A DNA stretch of 64,000 bases from Ophiobolus disseminans (lineage: Eukaryota; Ascomycota; Dothideomycetes; Pleosporales; Phaeosphaeriaceae), in assembly GCA_010093685.1 (NCBI GenBank), contig MU006232.1:707427-771426 (forward strand). The letters are read 5' to 3'. Under the pieces are notes generated by a model that ran no database searches, had not been told where the DNA came from, and saw nothing but the letters and a program-made list of their open reading frames with translations. This document shows, in pieces, positions 22,899 through 33,892 of this stretch (position 1 is its first letter; every line of letters begins with the position of its first letter). The position numbers were made by a program, and so were the translations under genes.

Positions 22899-23228
22899 AT
22901 GCCGAAACAATCTAACTCTTTCCCTCTAAGAAGACGTTCCTTTGACACGCGCAACTCGAAAATCCTGAAACAATCCATCTCTTGTCCTCGAAAAAAGTGC
23001 TCCTTCTACACACACAACTCGATAACTATACCTATCAACGACTGTGGAAACAGCCATACGACCTTCTGCCCACAGTCCAACTTTCCTTGGTGGGTGAATG
23101 GCAAATTTCGCAAATACCCGCGGGCCTGGGCACATCGCGAATTCTGCAAGAGGGTGTGGAAATTGAATGCTGGGAGGCTTGGGTACGATGCGAAGACACG
23201 AAGCGAGGTGGAGTCAGTCGGCGAGTGA
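22899..23228 (+). CDS. Unrecognised ORF with internal 63-bp duplication, 109 aa
   Basis: No family is recognised. The ORF starts ATGCCGAAACAATC and contains two adjacent, diverged 63-bp units (22904-22966 and 22967-23029) that keep the frame. They encode KQSNSFPLRRRSFDTRNS and KQSISCPRKKCSFYTHNS. Preservation of period 63 (21 codons) and of the basic/serine pattern is weak support for coding. There is no signal peptide, domain or intron evidence, so it may equally be non-coding sequence with a local duplication. Confidence 0.2.
   Translation: MPKQSNSFPLRRRSFDTRNSKILKQSISCPRKKCSFYTHNSITIPINDCGNSHTTFCPQSNFPWWVNGKFRKYPRAWAHREFCKRVWKLNAGRLGYDAKTRSEVESVGE
22904..23029. repeat. Diverged tandem duplication, 2 x 63 bp
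   Basis: Both units begin GAAACAATC and end near CAACTCGA. They are roughly two-thirds identical by eye, with period 63. Confidence 0.5.
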
Positions 23229-23973
23229 CGAGAAGAACAACAGCAATGGAGACGATGGCGATAATGGAGATGGGGGAATGATGGAAACGATGAAGACGAT
23301 GCAGACGATGGGGATCATGAGATGATGAGACCAACGACGATGAAGAAGACAGAGGAGAGGCAAAGGGGACCGATAAGGAGGCGACAGCAATAAAAGGAAG
23401 AGGTCCATGGATCCCTATGGAGGATTGTTGAATCTACTGAACTACACCCCGTCATTACATTTTTTAGGAGTTCAAGAGCCCATACCTGGTTGCCTATCTC
23501 CACGCACGTTATGGGATTTGTTCACATTGAAGTTTCAACCTCGGAAGCCCTAGAGGTTCCAAGCTTGATCGCGATGGCGCACGTGAGATCGTTCTTGCGC
23601 GACAGCCATTTTGAGCCGAGGTCCAACACGAAACATAATCCGCTGACCACCATAACCATCAGCTTTAACAGCGACAGCAAGGCCTTGTGCCTCGTGTTAA
23701 CGATCTACAACTTGCAACTCTTATACACCGCGTCGTCCCATTTCGCACTAGCTGACTCGCACGCGTCCACGGATCCCTCGAGCTTATCCCCGAGCCGAGG
23801 CACAGTTGCGGCACGCGTTTTGCGGGGACGCTCACTATTCACGAATTCCGTGTGCAGCTTATCACATCTCAGACACTGACATCTAATCGCCGTTTCGCTT
23901 CATCACTTTCCATATCTGTTTTCCTTGCTCATTCTGTAGATCGACAGCGCACACGTCGAGCATAACACACACC
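23229..23973. other. Intergenic region with GATGAAGACG-type low complexity
   Basis: Around 23264-23345 there is a purine-rich GA/GAT/GAC triplet-like stretch. The remainder is the promoter side of the enoyl-CoA hydratase/isomerase gene. No gene is seen. Confidence 0.35.
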
Positions 23974-24914
23974 ATGGCAGACCAATACCCAGACATCAAA
24001 TTCGAGATCAAAGGCCAAATCGGCATAATCAAGGTACACCACGCTCATCCTACCCTGAACTACGTCCTCTAACACAATCCAGTTTAACCGTCCTTCATCC
24101 TTAAACTCCTTCGGCGGAAGTCTCATCCCCTCCGTCATCGCCGCGCTGCGTGACCTAAACAACCACCCGTCCACCATCTTCACCGTCCTCACAGGCGAAG
24201 GCCGCTTCTTCTCCGCGGGCGCAGACGTCAAGGCCATCTCACCAGATGACGCGGTACCCATCCTCCCCTCCCCTCCCAAACCCCATCAGCTAACAGCATC
24301 CCCAGCCCACCTCATTCCGCAACGCCGCCGAAAAGAAACTCTCCTACCTCGGCCGCTTCAACTACGCCACCGAACTCCTCCGCTCCATGATCGACCACAA
24401 AAAAGTGCTCATCCTCGCGCTCAACGGCCCCGCCGTCGGCGGTGGCGCAGCCTGGTTCCCGGGCATCGCGGACATTGTGTTAGCCAGCAGCACCGCATGG
24501 CTGCAATGCCCGTTCAGCGCGCTGGGCCTGGTGCCAGAAAACGGGTCCGCACTTTCGTTCGCGCAGTCCATGGGCATACACCGCGCAAACGACTTCCTCA
24601 TGTTTGGGCGCAAGTTGAGCGCGCAGGAGCTGCTGGATGCGGGCATGTATAATTACGTGTGGGATGCGACGGGCGAGGAGTTTCAGGGCAAGGTAGTGGC
24701 GTTCCTGGAGGAGCAGTTGAAGGGCAATGACGGCAAGAGTATGATGGAGATGAAGAGGTTGCAGAACGCGCCGATACGGGATGCGCGGCTCATTGCGGTT
24801 GTGAATGCCGTGGATGCGCTGGCGGAGCGGTTTGTCGAGGATGCGCCTAAGAAGCGATTCGAGGAGAAGGTCAAGGAGTTGGAGGCGAAGAAGAAGGCGA
24901 GGTCGAATCTGTGA
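23974..24914 (+). CDS. Enoyl-CoA hydratase/isomerase family protein, 279 aa
   Basis: There are three exons: 23974-24033, 24083-24253 and 24306-24914. The introns are GTACAC...CAG and GTACCC...CTAAC...CAG, and the sum is 840 nt. It has the crotonase fold. The first oxyanion-hole segment is GRFFSAGADVKAIS (about residues 66-79) and the second is LNGPAVGGGAAW. The segment FSALGLVPENGSALSF sits where hydratases and isomerases place their catalytic acids. The length and sequence style fit fungal peroxisomal Delta3,Delta2-enoyl-CoA isomerases, which handle double bonds of unsaturated fatty acids during beta-oxidation. The C-terminus is SNL, a non-canonical PTS1-like tripeptide that supports, but does not prove, peroxisomal import. 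The exact reaction (isomerase or hydratase) is not certain. Confidence 0.85.
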
Positions 24915-25321
24915 ACGGAGTATGTAAAATGATATATTGATTTTTATGTGGTTTCTCATCCAATTTCTCGATATCCGACTCTGCTTGCTGATCATCTTCC
25001 GCCAAAGTACGCACAGCGCATGATTGAATGGAAACACTGACCGCGAAGTCAAGAAAAGACGTAATCTATTCGACACTAAACACTAAGGAAAGGGGTATGC
25101 GCATCCTTATCATGCAATGCCAATGTAACGAACATGGAACAAATAAAACACAAATGCCAGGAGTTTATCGTCAAATGAGGGTGGCGGATGGAAGTATGTC
25201 CAGATAAGCAGGTGGAAAACGAAGTGATGGTCCGAACGACCGCTGCTCAGGTCCAGTCCTTTATGTGTCGGCTTGCGTTCGATACGAAGACTCAACTTCC
25301 ACGCGAGGGTAGTTGGCGTGT
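24915..25321. other. Convergent 3' spacer
   Basis: This spacer lies between the convergent stop codons of the enoyl-CoA hydratase/isomerase and the septin-type gene. It presumably holds both 3' UTRs; no ORF of note is present. Confidence 0.4.
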
Positions 25322-27240
25322 TTAGATCATGCCAGTACTCCGATACTGACGATATTCGCGACTGCCCGCACTGGATGCGCGTCCATTGGTCGCGGGTACG
25401 GAGAGTCCTCTTGCTGCTGGTCCGTCCGAAGTGGCCACCCGTCGCCGGTTGTTGCCCTTCTCCAGCCGCAGCGTCCTCCAGTTTTCATACCACTGCTCGC
25501 GAGATGCTTCGCGCAGCTCCGAGCGCCACTCACTAAAGACACTCTCCCGCAGTCTGACAAAGTCGCAGTGCTCTGGGTTGTACGGATCAGCAAAGCCCCA
25601 CGGGAACTTGCGCCCAATCACCTCCGGCTCGTAGGGATCTGGAGAGATGATGCTGAGCGGTAAGAAGGGGGTATCCGAGTCCTCACTCTTGATCGAGGCG
25701 GATATCGCGGATGGCTTGCGGCTGTGGTTCTTCTTCGCGCTCGGCGGCGATGTCGGAGGAGAGTTTGATCCCTGCGAGGAGCCAGAGGAGGTGATTGAAC
25801 GAGCGGCTTCCGAGGACGAGCGCTCGAGGATCTTGTTCAGGACGTCTGGCTTGCCTTCGTTGTCGGACGAGTCGTTGTAGTCGTCCTCGTCGCGTTCGTC
25901 CAGGCGGTCACCGTCGTCGCCGTCATCCAGGTCCAGGTTCAGCGCCTCCAGCGGGTCCAACTTGGCGCGCTTGATGGTGTCCCAGACCATCTTCTTCAGG
26001 TGGCGCATGTGTGCTCCAGTGATGGTGTCAGCCTTACTGATGACCGGGATGACGGTCGTCTTGCCCTGTAGCTCGCGTAGCACGTTGAGGTCCAGGTTCT
26101 CGTCCAGACCGCCGAAGATGGCACTGCCGACCTTGACGACGTTTGACCGTTTGCGCGCTTCGGCAATGTTCGAGTCCAGGCGAGCGGGATCGAGGACGAG
26201 GAAGACGCAGTGGATGTGGGTGTCTTTGACGCCGGGTGCGCGCACGACCTTTTGTTCCTCACCGAACGTGTCCTCAAACTTGGACTCGAGGAAGGACGTG
26301 ATGATTGGCAGCTGGAAGTCGACCACGTTCTTCTCGAGGCCCTCCGAGTCCCACAGCGTGACACCCACTCGCTCGCCGTCGACTTCGGTCTCGAGGTATT
26401 CAGAGGTAAAGGACGACTCCTCGGCAACCGCGGTAGCTGGTGGAGATGGCGTGTTTGGCCGCTTCTTCTTGGGGAGAGCGAGTGCGGTGCGCAGGAAGTC
26501 GATAAACGAGGACTTGCCGCAGTTCTTGGTGCCGATCACAAGGATGCTGTGGTAATGTTAGCTAAGAAGCGGCGCCGGACCGATCAACTTACTTGAAGGG
26601 TGTCGGGTCCTTCCTCCGCCTCACGCGGCGCGGGCTGTTAACGGTGCTGATCTGGCTGCTGGCGTAGCTGTAGCGGCCGCGGTGGGTCATGCTCTCGCTG
26701 CGGGGGTAGGGGTCGAAGTCCATGTAGGCCGAGGGCGACGTGCCGGGCATGGGCGGCGCAACGGCGTGCTCAGGCTGGGGCACCATCCTGTGCTGCTCGA
26801 CCGACGGCCTGCTGAAGTTGTGGCTGTAGTTGCCGACCTTGTTGGAGACGATGGCGACGGAGTCAGGGCGGTATGCCTCTCCCCCAAAGGACTCGATCTG
26901 GGGAAGAGCGTTGTGCGAGGGAAGGCGCGGTGGCTGTTTGGGGAGCATCGCGGCTTCCCGTTGCTGGCGCAGAGCCTCCTCCTGGGCCAGTGCCTTCTGC
27001 TTCTTGGACATCTTGCTGCCCGATGCGCTGCGGCTGGTACTGCGGGTTTCTGCGCTGCTTTCTAGTCGGCCGTCAGCGTGTGCGTCGTAGAGGGCAGAGA
27101 GAGCGAGACTCACTACGCCTCAAAAAGCCAAAGCTGGTCCTGCGTTCGCCGTTGGTGGGATTGGCCGACGGGTCAGGTGAGCCGTCCTTCACGGAGAGAT
27201 TAGAGTAATTAGGAGGCTTTGTCGGTGTCGCGCTGCTCAT
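25322..27240 (-). CDS. Septin-type GTPase, AspE-like, 606 aa
   Basis: There are three exons: 27114-27240, 26593-27061 and 25322-26546. The introns are GTGAGT...CTGAC...TAG and GTAAGT...CTAAC...CAG, and the sum is 1821 nt. A disordered N-terminus of about 195 residues precedes the G domain. The P-loop is GTKNCGKSS (about residue 203), the G3-like segment is TLWDSEG, and the base-specificity-type motif is VISKAD. A polar Asp/Ser-rich insertion follows, then the septin-unique style end GRKFPWGFADPYNPEHCDF with LR and W residues. Septins form filaments at septa and branch sites. The divergent switch regions and insertion suggest the non-core AspE-like group of filamentous fungi rather than Cdc3/10/11/12 orthologs. 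Group assignment is inference. Confidence 0.8.
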
Positions 27241-28694
27241 GGTGGGCGCTTCGAGTTACTCAAGTACCACGGCGGACAAACGTCGCGCGCGTGTAATCTC
27301 GATAGATGAAAGGAGTCGGCTGTGTTGGACAGGCGGTCGCTGGGCTTTCCTGGCGGCACAGTGGTTCCGGAATCAAACACTGCGAGGGAAGTGAAATGAG
27401 AGGGAGCGACTGCTCAGGTCAGCCGTGCTCATGTTAGTGGAGCGTGCTTTCCACTCGGTGAATGGTCAGGGTACGCACCTCTAGCTTGGTGCTAATGCAG
27501 GTACAAGGACGGCGCGAAATGACCCCAGATTTCTGATACTCTATATTGACGGCGATGTGAGGGTGACAGGACGCAGAGAGCACAACCGCCGAGCAGGTCG
27601 ACGATCAGCCGTGACGCGTGGAAGCTGCGAGCGAACATGGCAGGCGGCCGTCCATTGGCTCGAGGCTGGAAGCGGGAAACAAGAGAAGTCGCGACCAGGA
27701 CCCCAGTCACTGTCAACACGAAACGGCCGACACAACGTTTCGCAATGCCGTGGCTCCTCTTCCCTGCCCCAACAATCTCGTGCAGGTAGACGCTGTCGCT
27801 CCATCGCACGCACAGAAAAGGGGCGCTCTCAATCATCAATGATCTTCCGATCTCTGCATGGAAGCAGCGAGGCGTCTCTAGCGAATGGCGCATAAACGCC
27901 ATTTCCGTGCCACCGTCAAACTCCCTGGGGCCATCCACAATCCTTCGTTTCATCTCCAGGTGGCTTAAGATAAGATACCTTCCCGAAGGCGGCGCCTTAT
28001 GAACATTGTTAAAGCATCATCTGCGTTCGGCGTTCGAATCAAACTCTGAAGCGCTGCAGCATTCATCTCTAGGGGTCGAAGCCGTACATCCAGACATCAC
28101 GTGCGCAAACACGACGCTTCCGCACCTCCAGCCATGAGCACCGCAACCTTCAATGTTGGAACCACAAACCAAGACCGTCTAGTCTACAAGAGCATCTGAT
28201 TGTTTCTCAAGCTAATGTGCACCGCCGCCGTGCTAAGCCAGTTCCTTGCGCTGCATCATCATCGTTGGCCGGCTGCACCAAACTTGGTTTACAAGCCGAC
28301 CGTTTACAGAAAGAGGTCGAAGTAGTAAGTCAAGCACAGAGACCTGGGTGCTGAAGAACAGTACTATATGAATTTTGGACGGCAAATTATACATCTATGT
28401 TATATACGGCACATACGGCACACGCGGTTCTAGTCGACTGTGCCACAACGTCACATTCGGGCTTTTCCCACTGACTCCGCGGTGCGGAGATCTTGAACCA
28501 CTCAAAAAGGGAAGCTTTTGTTGTGTAGTCAGCCCCCGCTTCAGGAAGGATCATTAGGCCCACTGGGACACGTTTCCATGGCCATAGCGTGACGTACAGG
28601 CTTGTGTGCCGTCGGGTCAATTTTGACCCGTTCCTTTATTTACAGAAAAGTCTTCCCATCGCCTCCCCTCATTGCTAGAATACAACTCCTCGCC
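27241..28694. other. Divergent intergenic region, septin-type gene / P450
   Basis: These 1.45 kb hold two divergent promoters. A perfect 18-bp palindrome sits at 28613-28630, close to the P450. No coding region is supported. Confidence 0.4.
28613..28630. promoter_or_regulatory. Palindrome upstream of the P450 gene
   Basis: CGGGTCAA-TT-TTGACCCG is a perfect inverted repeat with 8-bp arms and a 2-bp centre. It lies 64 bp before the P450 start codon. The CGG/CCG ends resemble half-sites of Zn2Cys6 regulators. Binding is inferred from shape and position only. Confidence 0.35.
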
Positions 28695-30693
28695 ATGGGC
28701 TCCCTAGGTAGCTCTTCGGTGGCGGTGACCTGCGCGGTTCTGTTCTCGTTATGGCTCGGAACCAAGATCTTTGCGTTGTTAAAGGACCGTCGACGACTGG
28801 CGAGATTCGTATGTAGCCAGCTTGAATAGAGACATCCCATCACAATAATCACACGGTTGACATTATCCCAGCCTGGACTACCACTGCACCCAATCTTTGG
28901 ACACCTCATAGCCGTGGGGAAGATTACTTTGAAGCTACCACAACGAGCGCACACCCAGATCATGGCTACTTATTTGATGCGGGAGCATGACACTCCGGGT
29001 ATCTACTTTGTGGATGCTAGGCCCATCTCCGCGCTCAGCCTGTTCATCACGGATCCGCAAGTCTTCTCCCTTGTCGAGTCGACGTTGCTAACCTACAGTA
29101 GAGACATTGCTCAACGGGTCTCGGAATCGACCCTGGCTAAACCACCCGTGCTGGGAGCCGTCCTCGAACCCATAGCTGGAAAGCTCAACATGCTCTCAAC
29201 CGCAAATTACGCGTTATGGAAGAAATGGAGAAGCATCTTCAATCCAGGCTTTTCGATACAGCAGATCGTAAGCCAAGTGCCAGTGTGAGTACATGCATAC
29301 ACTATGTTATAGATGTACGCCGCTTATTCGCCTCCACATCAGAATGGTTGGATGCGGACAGGCTTATGTGAAGATCCTGGACGAGCACGTATCAGCGAAC
29401 CGTGTCTTTAGGCTTGAGGAAGAGGTAGGTGTCCTTGCTTCATTCCATCCTCGCACCTTATCCCCATGTGAGGAAGAAAATCATCGTTCACTGTCGTACG
29501 GACGATGTAACTGCGTCTTAGTAGTTTTTAGCAGCCTGCTAATCGTTTGCAGGCCACTAAAGTCACCATTGATGTCATTGGCAAAGTTATCTGTGACCAT
29601 GACTTCAATGCCCTAAGTTCGAACAGTGACTTCTTGAAGACGATGAGGACTGCGTTCTCATGGATGCCTGATCAAACATCGATCAACCCGTTTCACCTAC
29701 TTAACCCAGTGCGACCGTTCATGGCTAGGTTTTGCAAGTGGAAAATGGACAAATATGTTGGAACTATGCTCGACGAACGGTTTGCAGTCCGCGATGCAAC
29801 CCTTCCTAAGAAGTCAAGAAAGAAAACCGGCATCGATCTCGCCCTGGAAGAATACTTCAAGGAGAAGGGACAAGATATTGACGCGCAGGAGGCCACCATG
29901 GATGCTGAGTTTCGCAAAGCAGCCATTGATAACTTACTCATTCTTTTGTTCGCGGGCCATGACACAACCGCTGCGACATTATGCTACTGGTAGGCAATCA
30001 CACATACTTGTTAGCATACGCCAACTTACCATCATCAGCTACCACATTCTGCAAAAGCACCCAGCCGAGCTAACAAAAGTCCGGCAAGAGATGGACAGTG
30101 TGTTTGGCGCAGGCCTTAGCGCAGGGGAACAGCTGAAACAAAACCCGTACCTCGTAAATCAACTCGAGTATACACTCGCCGTGATCAAGGAGATCCTCCG
30201 TCTATGGCCCGCGGCATCTGGCGCGCGCATCGGACGCAAAGGGTTCTTCATCAAGCACCCCACTACCGGAGATATGATTGATACGGACGGCATAATGATT
30301 TGGAATGTCAGTATGGCCATGCAACGCGACCAGCGAATCTGGGGTGACGACGCCGACATCTTCAAGCCCGAGCGCTTCCTGCCTGCGAACGCCGATAAAC
30401 TTCCTCCGAACGCATGGCGACCGTTCGAAAAAGGACCACGCAATTGCATCGGCCAGGAATTGTCTTTGATAGAGATGAAGGTCATGCTTGCCATGACGTT
30501 GAGGGAGTTTGAATTCAAGGCTGCATATGATGAGCTTGAGCCATTGATGGGCGATGGATCGCTATGGACAACGGATTCCAGCTATCAGAAGGGGCCGCAG
30601 GAAGTCTTTGGAGAGAGGATGTATCAGGTTCTGTTTGGGGCTGCGAAGCCTAGTGAAGGTATGCCTGCGAGGGTGACGAGGAGGGTTCTGTAG
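28695..30693 (+). CDS. Cytochrome P450 monooxygenase, 566 aa
   Basis: There are five exons: 28695-28808, 28872-29284, 29343-29424, 29553-29989 and 30039-30693. The introns have GTATGT, GTGAGT, GTAGGT and GTAGGC donors; the sum is 1701 nt. An N-terminal membrane anchor (VAVTCAVLFSLWLGTKIFALL) suggests the ER. The I-helix oxygen-binding motif is AGHDTTAATLC, the K-helix ExxR is EILR, and the haem-binding loop is PFEKGPRNCIGQEL with the cysteine thiolate ligand. The gene is intact. Substrate is unknown. The general style is that of fungal secondary-metabolism or lipid-hydroxylating P450s, but no polyketide or peptide synthase lies nearby, so a cluster role is not supported here. Confidence 0.93.
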
Positions 30694-31092
30694 GATGGAT
30701 CTAGTGCTGTGTACCTGCAGCGCTTCCTGCGTACCTAGGTAGGCTAAAAACGACAGGACACCTAGCAAGCCGAATGTTCAATGAACTCTGCGCGAACGAT
30801 GCCTTTGTATCAAGTCCCGATCTCCACTTGCATGACGCCGGTCTAAGAGTGGGCCCAACGGTCTTCATCCGACCAATCACGAACTCGAATGCCAGCGCGT
30901 GGGATCTCCGTTCAATCTTCCTCTTCGTCCGATCCCCATCGAATGGCCACTTTCTGCATCAGCGATACAGTCCCGCGTTGTCTCTTAAGATTTGTCCCAT
31001 AAGACATGCACAATGTGTCGCTTCTCACCATCTACACATTCGTTTTCCTCTGTACCGCGTTCACGCTATTCCAATCGCTAGATCTAAACATT
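30694..31092. other. Intergenic spacer
   Basis: This spacer covers the 3' side of the P450 and the promoter of the phosphatase-like gene. An ATG at 31006 is in frame with the next gene but would place a second hydrophobic stretch before the signal peptide. Confidence 0.4.
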
Positions 31093-32569
31093 ATGACCCC
31101 TAAATCGATCCTATCATTGCTGTGGATCCCTTTGGCAACAGCGCAAAATGCGACTGTAGACTTGAAATGGTACGCCCCTAAAAAGAGCTGGATCAACGAT
31201 CTTGGACAAGTGATGAACAGCACGGGGACCAATGGCTTCTTATTCAACAGCTCACAATTGCCCGCTGGAATACCCTATGGAACGTACAATTGGTGTAATA
31301 TGCCACACGTCAGACCTCAGGAGTATCCGAAAGTGGCGGAGGAATTCGAGTTGATATATGTGGAAGTGTAAGTCTGGGATCTTGAGCACACGGTCAAGGG
31401 GAGCTGACAGGAACAAAAGGATTCATCGGCATCATAAGAGAACACCGTATGCATCTAACACGTTTCCAAAAGAATCGTATGGCTGGGACTGCGATGACCA
31501 GGGTCTGTTTCATTATGGCCAACCTCTCAATCCAAGCGGCTATACCTCAGCTTCAACATACTGGAACGTCTCCACAAGCGACATCAATCCATTCGCACAA
31601 GCTGGCTTCAGGGGAAGCTGCCAGTTTCCACAAATCACCCGTGGTGGACTAGACGACTCCTGGCAACACGGCAAAGACCTCTATGCCGTATACCACGACC
31701 TCCTCAGTTTCCTACCCTCCAACCTAACCGAAAAGGTCAGCTACCGCGTCACGAACAACCAGATCACATCGCAAGTCGCCGGCATGCTCATCGGCGGCAT
31801 GTACGACCCCCAAACCGCGGTATCCCTTCACATCCAACCTCCAAATATCGACTCCCTCGAACCACAATACCCCTGCCCAAAAGCCTCGTCACTATACAGT
31901 TCCTACGGCGTTGGCAGCACAGCACCGAATTGGACCGCACACCTCACTGCCGCTAAGCCCCTCTTCGCCGCTCTGGACGCTGTGTCAGGCATCCCGAGTA
32001 CCTCAACCGAATGGCACAAATCCCTCGATCACTACTACGACAACCTCTCCGCGCGCCAATGCCACGCCAAACCCTTGCCATGCAGCATCAACGACTCCAC
32101 AGCGTGTATAACGCAAGATCAAGCTGATACAGTCTACCGCCTCGGTCAGTACGAATACTCATTCATACACCGCGACTCGCCGCAGTCCCTCAACGTAGCG
32201 GTCGCTTCCTACGGCGTATGGCTCGCTGAGCTCGCATCGCATATTCGCGCCGCGGCCGCTGGTACATCACACATTATATACCGGCATAACGTTGCGCACG
32301 ACGGGTCTATAGCGCGGCTTTTGAGTGTACTGCAGATTGAAGAGATGGTTTGGGTGGGCATGGGGAGTGAGGTTGTGTTTGAGATTTACCGCCGAAAGGG
32401 CAGTGCGGGTGGGAGGTATGTTAGGATTCTGTGGGGTGGGCGGGTGTTGAGGAGTTCGAGTCCGGTGCTGGGGCAAGTGGATATGCTGGATTTGGATGTG
32501 TTTTTGGGGTATGTGGAAGGGTTGGTTGGGAGGGGGGCGGAAAGGGTCGTGGAGATGTGTAAGGCATGA
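31093..32569 (+). CDS. Secreted histidine-acid-phosphatase-like protein, 474 aa
   Basis: Exon 1 (31093-31367) joins exon 2 (31420-32569) across a 52-nt intron (GTAAGT, CTGAC, AAG). The start at 31093 gives a signal peptide, MTPKSILSLLWIPLATAQ. The histidine-phosphatase signature reads RHHKRTPYASN (about residues 95-105; the usual form is RHGxRxP), with the phospho-accepting His second. Near the C-terminus, YRHNVAHDGSI supplies the HD proton-donor motif. Cysteines (YGWDCDD, SCQF, YPCPKAS, CHAKPLPC) and several N-x-S/T sites fit an extracellular glycoprotein. The His in place of Gly after RH may be normal for this subfamily, which also includes 2-phosphoxylose-phosphatase-like proteins. The substrate is unknown. 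Confidence 0.82.
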
Positions 32570-33022
32570 GGAGCAGAGAGTTAGTGGGCAGGTCCGGCCT
32601 GTTTTGGCAACTTCGCATTCATTTGCGAAGAGGAGCAGAGAGGAGGAATCGGTGGCTGGTGGGGAGGAGAATAGATTGAGGTATTAGCAGGGTGTCTTGT
32701 GGAAAAGACGAATGTCTGCAAACGTGCAGATCAAGTTCCACGATGTCGCGATGGTGTATGGCACTACGTGCTCAGCTATCGGGAGAAATCAGAAAGCCGG
32801 AAGTGCCAGGTGTGAGTAGGGTTGGCTTGCACGCGGATTAGGCCGATGCTGCTTCCCCCTTCCTCAGGAGGTGGCGACGCTTCTGAGGGCTGACCCTACA
32901 ATGTAGATCTCAAGCAACGAGACAACGCAAAGTTCAATTGAGAGGCGTGATTCGGAGCTCATGAATTCATGATCTATGCTACCTAACTACGTATTAAAAA
33001 AAAAGCAACAAGATCGTGCAGT
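32570..33022. other. Intergenic region
   Basis: Holds an A-rich run near 32995-33004. No gene is seen. Confidence 0.35.
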
Positions 33023-33205
33023 GCCGGTTGTCTTGAAGCTAACTGTCAAATGAAGCCGGCTGTCAAAGGTCCCAGCCGTCATAGAAAGAGAGAAAAAAGC
33101 GTAAGCCGATTGTCAGATGCCAATTGTCACGAAAGAAAATGCAAAAGCCGATTGTCAAGAGTGCCAATCGTCATGGAAACATATGCGGAAACCGATTGTC
33201 AAATA
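33023..33205. repeat. Degenerate tandem repeat with GCCGATTGTCA core
   Basis: Five diverged units begin at about 33023, 33055, 33105, 33147 and 33191 (spacing 32-50 bp). Each starts with a (G)CCGRTTGTCA or GCCGGCTGTCA core. Most hold a second, related TGTCA/CGTCA site about 8-10 bp later (for example CCAATTGTCA, CCAATCGTCA). A TATAAG sequence follows at about 33219. The paired TGTCA spacing suggests an old minisatellite or clustered protein-binding sites. Confidence 0.6.
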
Positions 33206-33297
33206 AGACAGCCAGCTTATAAGTAGAACAAACGAGGTCGAATGCTGGGCACAAGGACACGAGAGTGTCGAGGTGCAGTCGATGTCGTGCTGCTCAT

Positions 33298-33892
33298 CTA
33301 GCGCCCAGTTCCATCGCGATGGACCGAATGCTGCTCCTCACTCAGCGGGTTAGGCTGAGAGGTTGAAGTAGCATTGGCTACACCACCGTACGGGTCTTTG
33401 TTCGGCTCCTGATGCAAGGCTTCACGCTTTGATGGTGGCGGCAACTTCACTTCCTCCCCATCTTCGCCCCTTGCAATCGCTTGGTGGGGACGTTTGGTCG
33501 CTCCTTTGATCTGGAAGCCCTGATGCGGCATAGATTCGTCAAGCTCTTGCGCCAACTCGAACCAATAAGCGAGGTCATCGGCAGTTGACGCTTAGGCGCT
33601 GGTCGTGATGGGCGTTGGTGAAACTGGCTGGCTGTGTGTAGGGCATGATCTGCCTGATAGCTGCGGCTGTTGAGCTACCGACGTTTGCGAGTGCGTCGAA
33701 GAAGCCGTAGCGGGTGCGTTCTTCCCACTGGTAACAGTGTGCTTCATTTGGGCTCACGACAGACGACGCGGGCCACTGGGGAAGAGGAAAATAACCTTCA
33801 TGTCTATGATATGTTTTGAGATGCGCGTTGTAGTCTTCCTCGTCAGATGCTAGTGCCCTCGACTCCAGTGTGGCTTTGCTAGAACGCGGCAA
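33298..33892 (-). pseudogene. Unrecognised coding-like region, frame-broken
   Basis: Two adjacent minus-strand frames look coding by composition but are not in the same frame. One (33575-33892) contains DEEDYNAHLKTYHRHEGYF and YQWEERTRYGFFDALANVG. The other (33298 to about 33594) contains DDLAYWFELAQELDESM and RPHQAIARGEDGEEVKL. They overlap by about 20 nt, and no convincing intron joins them. The first frame continues upstream without an ATG to a stop near 33940. This could be a decayed gene, or one whose exons were not resolved. No family was recognised. Confidence 0.25.

Noticed and set aside
28695..32569. Secondary-metabolite cluster around the P450
   Set aside because: No polyketide synthase, peptide synthetase, terpene cyclase or pathway transporter is nearby; the neighbour is a phosphatase-like protein.
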